This document shows, in pieces, positions 1 through 7,496 of a stretch of 10,380 bases of DNA. Location of the stretch: contig JAHBMJ010003490.1 of NCBI GenBank assembly GCA_018398765.1, positions 79,001 to 89,380 of the forward strand, written 5' to 3'. Position 1 is the stretch's first letter. Each line of letters opens with the position of its first letter. Both the position numbers and the translations under genes were made by a program. Source of the stretch: Chromera velia (taxonomy: Eukaryota; Sar; Chromeraceae). The notes below the pieces were generated by a model. The model had not been told where the DNA came from and made no database searches. It saw nothing but the letters and a program-made list of their open reading frames with translations.

Positions 1-458
1 GATTTGTTTGTTTCGTTTTGGATTGCTGTGTCGTCGCCTTTCGTGTGTGCGTCTTTGTGTGTATTCCTCAGAGAGAGAGAGAGAGAGAGAATGCCTTTTG
101 GTTCCTTTTGTTCTTGGTTTGTGTAACACCTGTGTGTGTTTGCCCTACCCGTTTGATATGGTATTGCATGCACCTACGAGCTGTTCTTTTCTGAGCATTT
201 GGCACAGCCTAGTTGACATGGTGACTTAATGAAAAGTCTTTTTTCATTTCCTCTGCTTCTTTCCTGTTTGCCTGTGAAATCGAACAAGGTGTCTTGAGGG
301 AAGAAGGGACGGCTTTGGAGTTTACCTTCCCATGTTTGTTTTTTCCTTCGTGTCCTTTGTTTCATTATGGCACTGCTTCTTTCACACTCGTCTGAATTCT
401 TTTCCTGGCAGGTCCGTTAGTAGTACCAATGTCTGAATATACTGTTCCTATTTTGCAG
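1..458 (+). other. Intron (3' part) before the last coding exon of the methionine aminopeptidase gene
   Basis: This stretch is T-rich, holds no convincing coding frame, and ends in the acceptor TATTTTGCAG at 449-458, directly before an exon that encodes the conserved end of methionine aminopeptidase. I therefore read it as the 3' part of an intron whose donor lies before the window. It contains a (GA)10 run at 71-90. A small reading frame from 8 to 229 is low-complexity and does not look like protein. An extra upstream exon cannot be excluded, but I saw none of the expected aminopeptidase motifs. Confidence 0.6.
71..90. repeat. (GA)10 microsatellite
   Basis: Ten perfect GA units inside the intron of the methionine aminopeptidase gene. 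It is ordinary simple-sequence DNA with no visible relation to the splice sites. Confidence 0.95.
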
Positions 459-585
459 GACGGCGCAATTCGAGAACACAATTTTGGTGACCCCAGACGG
501 ATTTGAAGAGCTTACCGGGAAGCTGCCTTCTTCTCCGAAATACTTCTGGGAAGAGAAACTGGAAGCAGTGGAGGCACCATCATGA
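459..585 (+). CDS. Last coding exon of methionine aminopeptidase type I (partial gene, C terminus)
   Basis: Methionine aminopeptidase removes the initiator methionine from nascent proteins, using two metal ions in a pita-bread fold. The exon starts after TTTTGCAG and enters in phase 2: G459 completes a codon, then 41 codons run to TGA at 583-585. The peptide opens TAQFENTILVTPDGFEELTG. This is the last strand of the fold, equivalent to the SAQFEHTLLVT stretch of known type I enzymes. The Glu in QFENT corresponds to the metal-ligand Glu (Glu235 in E. coli). The usual His after it is Asn here. The tail KLPSSPKYFWEEK resembles the LPxSP tail of plant MAP1A-type enzymes more than the animal tails. 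All other catalytic residues would be in exons before the window, so whether the gene is intact cannot be judged. The fragment is short, but the motif is very characteristic. Confidence 0.85.
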
Positions 586-756
586 TTGGACTCTCAACGC
601 AGATTGAAGTGGTCGACACCGCTTAGTGACCGCTAGCGACACCGCTCTCACATGATTCAGCGCCTGTTTTTGAAGAAGTGATGACAGGGTACACAACGTT
701 TCCAATTAGATTCTAACCTAACCTAACCTTGGTATACCTTGGTACTACTGTAATAC
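586..756 (+). other. 3' flank / 3' UTR of the aminopeptidase gene
   Basis: Non-coding DNA follows the TGA stop. It includes three CCTAA units in a row near 715-729, too few to call a telomeric tract. I see no clear polyadenylation motif. The inverted-repeat element begins at 759. Confidence 0.4.
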
Positions 757-758
757 TA

Positions 759-998
759 CCCTAGGCGACAAAATTATTGAATAAAATTTTAGAGTTTGGC
801 ATGTGCACTAATAATGATATGCAAAAAACACATTTTTTAAAAGTCAGTAAGAAATAGATATAGAATCTTATCAATAGACCAATAAGAAAAAACATCTTTA
901 GATACAGTTTTACTAAAAGTATTTCTTTTATTTTTCAGCCAGTTTTCTGGATTGATTTCTTTGACATGAAGTTTATTCAATAATTTTGTCGTCTAGGG
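759..998. mobile_element. Tc1/mariner-like MITE, 240 bp (copy A)
   Basis: The element is bounded by 27-bp terminal inverted repeats at 759-785 and 972-998 with one mismatch. The outer end reads CCCTAGGCGACAAAATTATT. The ACAAAATTAT core is common in Tc1/mariner-type ends. It is flanked by TA at 757-758 and TG at 999-1000, consistent with a TA target duplication that has taken one transition. There is no transposase, so it is non-autonomous. Its first 39 bases match the left end of the larger copy at 1934, and bases 799-998 match the right end of that copy. Relative to copy B it also lacks 12 bp between two GATTT repeats near 953. It looks like an internal-deletion derivative. Assignment to Tc1/mariner rests only on the ends and the TA. 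Confidence 0.8.
799..818. other. LTR-end scar plus target site inside copy A
   Basis: Bases 799-813 (GCATGTGCACTAATA) are identical to the last 15 bases of the right LTR at 4290-4304. They are followed by ATGAT, the same 5 bases that form the target-site copy at 4305-4309. The scar shares the specific variants of the right LTR (GCATG, CTAATA), not those of the left LTR (GTATG, CTAACA). Copy A therefore descends from an element that already held the retroelement. Confidence 0.7.
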
Positions 999-1000
999 TG

Positions 1001-1931
1001 TGAGGGTAAAAATTGATATTTCTCATATTTTCACTTTTCACTTTTCTTTCAATGTCGATTCAAACAGAAAGAAAAACAGTTACAAAGGTACAAATAGTGC
1101 ATGTGATACGTCTTATATTGAACTGTGTCTGCTGCTAAAACAATGCTCTGGTTTGTCTACCTCTTGGACGTAATACAAGGGCTACGGTGCCCTGCAAGGT
1201 ATATTGGAACAACAAACTGCGCTGACAAGGATGAAGATCAAGAAGCCAGAGAAAGGAGGGGGCAACAGCACGCAAAGAAGCGCTATAGTATCACTTGTTA
1301 TTCAAATGAAGAGCGATGCTGGAGAGTGAAAGCATTGAGAACTTTTTGAAGGAAGGAAACTACACTTGTGCATGAGTTGAAGATGACAGTCGAAGCAAAA
1401 AACCAGTTTCTAAACTGTAAAATTTTGAGGGTTTGCTTTGCTGTTGAGAAGCTATGGGGCAACCTGTTATAAGAGTTTGATGTGTGCGCAAAGATAACAG
1501 ACTGGAATTAGATCAGTTTAGATTAGGCAGCAGGAAAGGGCTGTATTAAAGTTACTGATCACCTTCTGTGACTTCGGAGGATAAAGAATGATAGAGAGAG
1601 ATGATGAAGATGGAATATACAAATCCAGAGAAGTACATGATGATTGAAAGAGGAGAAGACTATTTGGCACGGTTGCAGCTTGCTGTACAAAAGGTGTCTA
1701 CCAGATCGATTCGTGCTTATGCGGTGTGACAAAGAAAAAGTGGCAGTCGGTGTTCGACAGAAAATATAATTAGGTGAAGTTTAATTAAAATTGTTTTTAT
1801 GACCTGTGTTAGAGATACAAGAGTCCCACTCACTATATATAATCATCATACAATAAACATTTTTTTAAATTTTTATAAGATTAAAATACTTTGTAGTTTT
1901 GTTTCTTTATGTAATAATAAGGATCGTTGCA
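1001..1931. other. Intergenic/unassigned, AT-rich
   Basis: I see no supported gene here. The longest plus-strand frame (1125-1349) starts with GTG and encodes a charged peptide that I do not recognise. It has no splice sites or neighbours that would support it. The rest is A- and T-rich with short homopolymers, for example near 1858-1880. Confidence 0.5.
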
Positions 1932-2137
1932 CACCCTAGGCGACAAAATTATCGAATAAAATTTTAGAGTTTAACAAAATTTCATTTTTGGGGATAGTAT
2001 TGGATCAAGTTTTCCTGTTTGAGAGTTTGGGGGCTAGTGTACTTACTATTGTGATTCTAGGGTTATATTGGGTCATCTTTGCCTATATAATCACTATTAA
2101 AACTCAGGTGGGTCATTTGGTACCCCTAGGGTTGTTC

Positions 2138-2142
2138 ACGAT
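2138..2142. repeat. 5-bp target-site duplication, left copy
   Basis: ACGAT lies immediately before the left LTR. The partner at 4305-4309 is ATGAT, a single C/T transition. Five base pairs is the usual duplication length for Copia-type integrases. Confidence 0.6.
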
Positions 2143-2439
2143 TGTTACGTCCAGGATGTGACTACGAAGCCTCCTCCCGGCATTGACTCGCCTAGCTGCT
2201 ATCAATCTACCCCGATTCAGCTTTGTAGGACATTGATGCATTGTCTGTTTAATCCAATTCCCTAGAAAAGATCTCACCATTTTTCATAAGCATGCCTTCA
2301 ATTGATACTCCATTCTGTATGCATTGATTTATGCCGTGATGCCACTGCCGCACCGACGCGCACCGTCGTGCTCACCGCACTCCGCCGCTGGCCGCCGTGC
2401 TATGTTGTTTACACCTTTTAAACCGTATGTGCACTAACA
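2143..2439 (-). repeat. Left LTR (3' LTR in element orientation), 297 bp
   Basis: Starts TGTTACGTCC and ends GTGCACTAACA. It keeps the canonical TG...CA ends. By hand alignment it differs from the right LTR at about 20 of 297 positions with no gaps. About 17 of the differences are transitions. Confidence 0.85.
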
Positions 2440-2763
2440 GTCACCCCTTGAGTTCAATCAACGATAATCATAGAATGATTAAACGAGCATATAGTGCATT
2501 CACAACGAAGAAACACATGGAACGAACGAGAGGTTGTACTCAGACAAGGGCAAAAGGCAGAAGCCGATCTGCATCGCAATGTGTACACCCTTTAACTTGC
2601 AGAACGATCCGAGTTTAAGATCAGGAAAACATTGATTCACACTCACACACACATACACCAGTCCATGAGTATAGAATGAATTCTTTAATGTGCACCCCCG
2701 ATCTCTGCACTATCATGGCAACACTCTCCATTTCTGAATCTCTCTTCCTCCTTCAAAAATCGC
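2440..2763 (-). other. Non-coding 3' internal region of the LTR element, with purine tract
   Basis: This lies between the gag stop and the 3' LTR. Minus-strand reading shows no RNase H or integrase motif. The end next to the LTR is the candidate polypurine tract (minus strand of about 2440-2450, CTCAAGGGGTGAC). There is also a short CA-rich run near 2640-2660. Confidence 0.5.
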
Positions 2764-3933
2764 TCAGAAATACAACTCGTCTGGATCATACGAGTCATTA
2801 GAGTCACTTGCGCCACTCTCTCCAAACTCAGAGTCGTCAGAACATACAGTCACGTGCCTTGCCTCAACTTTCTTTTCCTTCGTCTCCTTCTCTTTCTCTT
2901 TCACACCGGCAGAGAGTTTCTTCTTGTCATTCTCCATCTTCTTTCTGATCTCTTCCCTTGAAAGTGTGCACTCAAAATACATGTGACCAAAGTAGGCACA
3001 CTTATAACACAGAGGTGCGTCTGTCTCACTTTTATCTCCCTCATCCTTCTCAACCTGCACCTGTTGTTTCACTTTCTTTTTGACGACAGCGGCTGCACCG
3101 AACTCATGACCGGCGTCCTCAGCTTTCACGCTTTCTTTTTTCTTGCCTCGAGCTGCTGCTCTTGCTGCACCCATGGCCTGAATCTCAGTGTAGATGTCGT
3201 TAAGGGATGGAAGAGTGCCATTCTTGTCGAGAAGGTCGGCCACCATCCTCCAAATCTTTTCCTGGTCATCCATGTCTAGCCCCCCAGCATACACCACGAG
3301 TTGAATGAAGCCATCGACCCTGTATCCGTTCTTGGATGTCTTGCTCAGCTTCTCATCAACTGCGGTCAATCTCTCAATCGGTTCTATCTCTCCTTGCCCG
3401 AGGTACTTCAGAAACAAAATAAGAGCAAACACAAGCTCGGTGATCTTCCCTTTTCCGTAGAAATTCTCCAAAGCCGTAAAGACAGAATGGTGTATCACTC
3501 CCGGCTTTTCCCTCTCTGCATTGACGATATCGAAGAACTGTTCGTCTTCCTCGCCAGCTTCAATCAGCAGACGTAACATGAAGTTGTTAAACTTTCTCTT
3601 CTCTTGCCTGGATACAGCATCAGAGTCGTAGTCGTGCATGTCTTTTGCCTCTTCTCTAACCAACTTGAACGTCTTCCCCTAGTAAGGGTATCTTCTCTTC
3701 TTGGAGAATCACGGGACCCTCAACTCTCTCTTGGAGAACATCTGTTGCTTGCTCCCACCAGAAGATCGGCCTCCAGAGAAAATGCCACCTCTACTACTGG
3801 AAGCGGAAGCAGATCCTTGAAGACCCGGTCCATTCATTCCAAGAAACGGGTTCCTGACTCTTCTGTCATCTGCATGGTCTTCAGTTTCCTTGTTCTTCTG
3901 CTCACGGGGAGTCGAATCTTCAAGAGCAGACAT
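2764..3933 (-). pseudogene. Copia-type Gag with CCHC zinc knuckle, interrupted by two in-frame stops
   Basis: Gag is the capsid/nucleocapsid protein that packages retroelement RNA into virus-like particles. The frame opens at ATG 3933 and runs 390 codons to 2764. It is broken by TGA at 3711-3709 and TAG at 3681-3679. The open part downstream of the TAG is about 304 residues. It has no ATG at its very start; the first in-frame ATG is at 3639. Layout: a charged start; a helical capsid-like region (LENFYGKGKITELVF... to ...LNDIYTEIQAM) with the spacing of the UBN2/Copia Gag fold; a Lys-rich linker; a CX2CX4HX4C knuckle (CYKCAYFGHMYFEC, minus strand 3009-2968); a Lys/Glu coiled stretch; and an acidic Ser/Asp C terminus. 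The N-terminal 74 codons are Ser/Gly-rich. Either stop could come from one C-to-T change. Alternatively, a 39-nt GT-AG interval covers both. Confidence 0.75.
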
Positions 3934-4007
3934 CTTTACTTCTCAGACAACACTTTCTCAATTCAAGAAACAATACGACTGTTTGTGCCCGAATGGTGAG
4001 CAGCAAT

Positions 4008-4304
4008 TGTTACGTCCAAGATGTCACTACGAAGCCTCCTCCCGGCAGTGACTCGCCTAGCTGCTATCAATCTACCCCGATTCAGCTTTGTAGGACATTG
4101 ATGCATTGTCTGTTTAATCCAATTCCCTAGAAAAGATCTCACCGTTTCTCATAAGCATGCCTTCAATTGATACTCCATTCTGCATGCATTGATTTATGCC
4201 ATCATGCCACTGCCATACCGATACGCACCGTCGTGCTCACCGCGCTCCGCCGCTAGCTGCCGCGCTATGTCGTTTGCACCTTTTAAACCGCATGTGCACT
4301 AATA
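4008..4304 (-). repeat. Right LTR (5' LTR in element orientation), 297 bp
   Basis: Starts TGTTACGTCC and ends GTGCACTAATA, where the final CA has become TA. On the minus strand it holds a TTTAAAAGG stretch about 20 nt from its start that could act as a TATA-like signal. It drives gag, whose ATG lies 75 nt downstream of the LTR end. The same end sequence survives in the small element at 799-813. Confidence 0.85.
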
Positions 4305-4309
4305 ATGAT
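4305..4309. repeat. 5-bp target-site duplication, right copy
   Basis: ATGAT directly follows the right LTR and pairs with ACGAT at 2138-2142 (one transition). Confidence 0.6.
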
Positions 4310-4500
4310 ATGCAAAAAACACATTTTTTAAAAGTTAGTAAGAAATAGGTATAGAGTCTTATCAATAGACCAATAAAAAAAAACATCTTTAGATACAGTT
4401 TTACTAAAAGTATTTCTTTTACTTTTCAGCCAGTTTTCTGGATTGATTTGAACAATGATTTCTTTGATATGAAGTTATTCAATAATTTTGTCGTCTAGCG

Positions 4501-5640
4501 TAGTAACCTAACCTTGAACTTTAATTCAAAAACACGTAAGCTAGCTAGCACCTTAGTTATATCAGTAACCTAGGTTACTTAAGTAGAAACCTAGGTAGGA
4601 GTGGTCTGATCTACTATCTAGGGTCTAATTCTTACTCGTCTATTTATATAGGGTCTACCAGTGATTCTTACTGGTGCTGTAATAGCTAGTGTATGATAGT
4701 ACTGGGTAAAGAAAAAGAGAAAGAGAACCAAGACATCTGGAGAAAAAAAAAATGTATGAAGAGGAAGATAGAGAAAATTATTATTAAGAGGGGGGGAAAA
4801 CCTAGGAAGACAATACTGGTAAATGAGAGAATGAAAAAAAATTGAGAGAATGAAAAGGCAGTAGGATGCAATAATTAAAGCTAGAAAGGCAAAAAATAAA
4901 TTAAAATGTTCTGACCTAGGTTTTGACTAAGCGACAGAGAAAGGAAAAAAACGGGAGGAACAAAGAGAAAAACAACATACCTGATAAAAGATTCCAAATC
5001 TTATGTTATCGTAGTTTCCTAGATGGTTTCTTATTTCACAGACTAAATTATCAAATTGTTCAAATTCAGTTGTGGCTGTTGTCTAACGTGGAGTGGAGGT
5101 CAGTAAACTCAAAGTAACTCAAAGCTGAAATAATTCTACATTCTGTGATATTGTGTAACATCCTGATGCATGCAACTGCTCTCCAGTAGGCATAATTATC
5201 AAGTATTATCAAAGCCAGAAGTTTATAACAATAGTGGCAAGGCTATTGTAAATGTTTCTATCAATCATGATCAATCATGTAAAAATAGTACTAAACCATA
5301 TAGAACCATACTACTGATTTTAACTAATCTTAACTGATTGATCTCATGAATCTGTAAATCTAATTCAATTAGATTCAATTATCTTAAATTGATGATCAAA
5401 CGATATACCAGAATCTCAATGGTTTGAACATGTTTGAACGTATTTGAACCGTCACATTCCTCTATATCCATTCTGGGAAGAGTTTTCACAGACGAAGTGA
5501 GATTTGGAAGCAAACTATCACCGATCATGCAGAAAGACAGATGATCTATATATGGTAATCCTGCATGGCTGCAGCGCCCCGGCCGCTTCATTGCATTGAC
5601 TGTGGTTGAGCCGGCCCATGTGTACGCGTCTTTCTAGGGC
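4501..5640. other. AT-rich intergenic region with short repeats
   Basis: I can support no gene. Short features are the perfect palindrome AGTAACCTAGGTTACT at 4564-4579 and several ACCTAGG motifs (4568, 4589, 4914). There are also two GGGTCTA...TTCTTACT repeats at about 4620-4680 and many TCAATCATGA/AATTCAATTAGATT-type short repeats at 5260-5400. A 70-codon minus-strand frame at 5591-5379 points away from the G-box promoter. I do not recognise it and do not call it. Confidence 0.5.
4564..4579. repeat. 16-bp perfect palindrome
   Basis: AGTAACCTAGGTTACT is self-complementary over all 16 bases. A related octamer, ACCTAGGT, recurs at 4589-4596. It could be a dimeric factor site or a remnant of a transposon end, and nothing nearby decides between these. 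Confidence 0.8.
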
Positions 5641-5657
5641 CACGTGATTGACTCACG
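5639..5657 (+). promoter_or_regulatory. G-box plus TGACTCA in the promoter of the zinc-finger gene
   Basis: CACGTG at 5641-5646 is followed within 5 bases by TGACTCA. The first is the core site of bHLH/bZIP factors, the second of AP-1/GCN4-type bZIP factors. Both lie about 165-175 bases before the ATG at 5817. The function is inferred from the motifs only. Confidence 0.4.
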
Positions 5658-5743
5658 TTGTTGCATGAGTTTTAGCCACACGAATCCATATGCAGTCGCA
5701 AAATCAGATTAACAGGCAGAGTGAACAAGAGAAACTTAGGGAA

Positions 5744-5750
5744 TATATAG
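5744..5750 (+). promoter_or_regulatory. TATA-like box
   Basis: TATATAG lies 67-73 bases before the ATG at 5817. This spacing would place the transcription start near 5770-5780 and give a 5' UTR of about 40 nt. Confidence 0.35.
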
Positions 5751-5816
5751 CAACAAAGGTTTAGCTTGACAGACCTTCCTGTCTGAGTCTGTGAATCACC
5801 TAGTAGCCACTTCACA

Positions 5817-7464
5817 ATGTACACCTTCACTCACAAAGCAGTGAATGATGTGGAGGTAGCTAAGCGATTTGTTGAAGCGAAGGGCCTCTTTTACATTCGT
5901 GGGCGTCTTGGCATAATGGCACCTGAAATCTTTGTAGACCGTTTACAAGGATTTGCCCGAATAAGTTTGGAGGCAGACAGGTTCGCCTTGTTCCGGGGGA
6001 TCTTCGCTAGCGACGACTACGTCGACAGAGAGATCAACAACCACCTTGAGTTACAGCAGAGAAGGGGGACTCAGGTGATTAACTTTCAACTCATGAATCA
6101 AAGTGTCAGCCTGACATTTTATTTTCAAGTCTGCTGATGACACTTGAAAATGATTCACTTTGTCTTGTGTTTGTCTTATGAACCTTAATCCTCCCCTTAC
6201 TGCTGCCTGCTGCCCCTCTGGATTGCTCAGAGATACATCAGGTGCAGAAGATGATTGCAAAAGGCCGATTGAGGAATGAGATTGCTCATTTCATGATCCG
6301 TCTACCATTTTAACCCTCTTTGTCTTTTTGACGTATCTCTTTTTTTACGGTGCATGCAGTGCTAATCGTCTTGAATGCCTCAGTAAGTTAAACATATCCC
6401 CATACCTCTTTGTGTGCAGCACTACCAGGGTGTTTATAAATTTGAGACACGAGGTAAGTGCCGCAAAAGAACAGAGTGCAACCTCTCCCACAACTTGAAG
6501 CTACTTCCCTGCCAGAACCACCTGTTGGCCTCGCTCTATTCAGCAGGTCCGTCGACTGCGCTTTCATTGCTTTGCCTGTATCAACCGTCTAAGAGATCAG
6601 ATGTCTGGCGTGAAAGGCCGGCATACGCCTTTGCAATGAGAAATAACTTGTTAATAACTCTCAATACACTCTTTTATCCTTCAGCCACGAGGTGTTGCCA
6701 CGTACCCATCCAAGCTGGTACTTTCATCTTCGGAATCCTGATCTTTTCGCCTGTCTTGTTGCGCTGTTCTAACATGAACGTTTCCTGGATAAAACAAACC
6801 GACCACCCGGCGTCCCTTCTGCCGGTTTTGTGCGTCCACAAAGAGCTGCAGGAAAGGGGACCAGTGCCCGTTTGCCCATCGAGATGTTCTGCCTGGGGAG
6901 CGGCCGGTTTTTATGGAGAGGGAGTGCTACTGAGTCGAAGACCAGGTCCGAAGGCGGCAGGTGTCGCTTCCTCCTGGCTCATAGCTGTCAAGAGAACTGA
7001 GGGATGCGCTATGGCAGGTCAAAGTCGAGTCGCCCCAGCCTGCTGGAATCAATCTAGCTCTGCTGCCGTAACATAGAAGAAAAAGGCAGAAGGAAAGTTG
7101 ACTCGGTCTTCTTTACAGCAATATGATAAAAACATTTGAACCTCAAGAAACCACGCAATCATATGTACAGGGGAAAGTACTGAGATGAAACCGGCGAAAG
7201 AGTGCTGAAGGTGAGGGATGGAAAGGCGAGCTACGATAGAGAGTGAGAATCAATGGATGAATGGTTGAGTGAGGAGGAGGCAGCGGGAGCATTGAAAAAA
7301 AAGATGAGTAACAATTTGCGGAAGCTTCACCTACTAGGAATAAAGAGAGAAACAGTGCCAACAAGTGAGAGAGACACCGTGCCCCTTTTTTTTTGCTTTC
7401 TTTCTTTCTTTCTTTCTTTCTTTTTTTCTAAGACTTTCTTTTTTTCTTTCTTTCTTTCTTTTTT

Positions 7465-7496
<32 letters not shown>

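Larger units (their letters stand above)
2143..4304 (-). mobile_element. Gag-only Copia-like LTR retroelement (TR-GAG type), 2,162 bp
   Basis: Two 297-bp direct repeats of equal length begin TGTTACG and end in TAACA (left) or TAATA (right), giving TGTTA/TAACA inverted tips. They enclose 1,568 bp whose only substantial gene is a Gag-like frame on the minus strand, so the element reads right to left. On that strand, the sequence just before the 3' LTR is AACTCAAGGGGTGAC. This is a purine-rich tract placed and composed like the polypurine tract of Copia elements. I see no protease, integrase, reverse transcriptase or RNase H, and only about 320 non-coding bp remain after gag. Such elements depend on a partner's Pol and have been described as TR-GAG elements. 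I could not recognise a tRNA primer site next to the 5' LTR. Confidence 0.75.
1934..4500. mobile_element. Tc1/mariner-like non-autonomous element (copy B), interrupted by an LTR element
   Basis: The left inverted repeat (1934-1960) and right inverted repeat (about 4475-4500) match those of copy A. The right end reads CGC instead of CCC at its tip and has lost one A. Flanks are CA at 1932-1933 and TA at 4501-4502, again consistent with a decayed TA duplication. Removing the LTR element and one target copy leaves about 400 bp (1934-2142 plus 4310-4500) with no transposase, so this is a MITE-like parent of copy A. Its left interior (1973-2142) is absent from copy A. Confidence 0.75.

Noticed and set aside
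8-229. 73-codon plus-strand reading frame
   Set aside because: Its translation is Cys/Leu/Ser-rich and runs through the GA microsatellite. It lies in a T-rich intron and has no recognisable protein features.
715-729. Telomere-like CCTAA repeats
   Set aside because: There are only three units and the sequence is internal. This is too short to indicate a telomere or an interstitial telomeric array.
1125-1349. 74-codon plus-strand frame starting with GTG
   Set aside because: It has no ATG start, no family resemblance and no flanking splice sites or promoter. Its length is within chance for this composition.
2397-2618. Plus-strand frame across the left LTR and internal region
   Set aside because: It overlaps the LTR boundary and runs against the element's direction. 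It shows no pol or other motif.
2983-3999. Plus-strand frames opposite gag (2983-3279, 3301-3576, 3604-3999)
   Set aside because: They are antisense shadows of the Gag frame, with biased hydrophobic composition and no domain.
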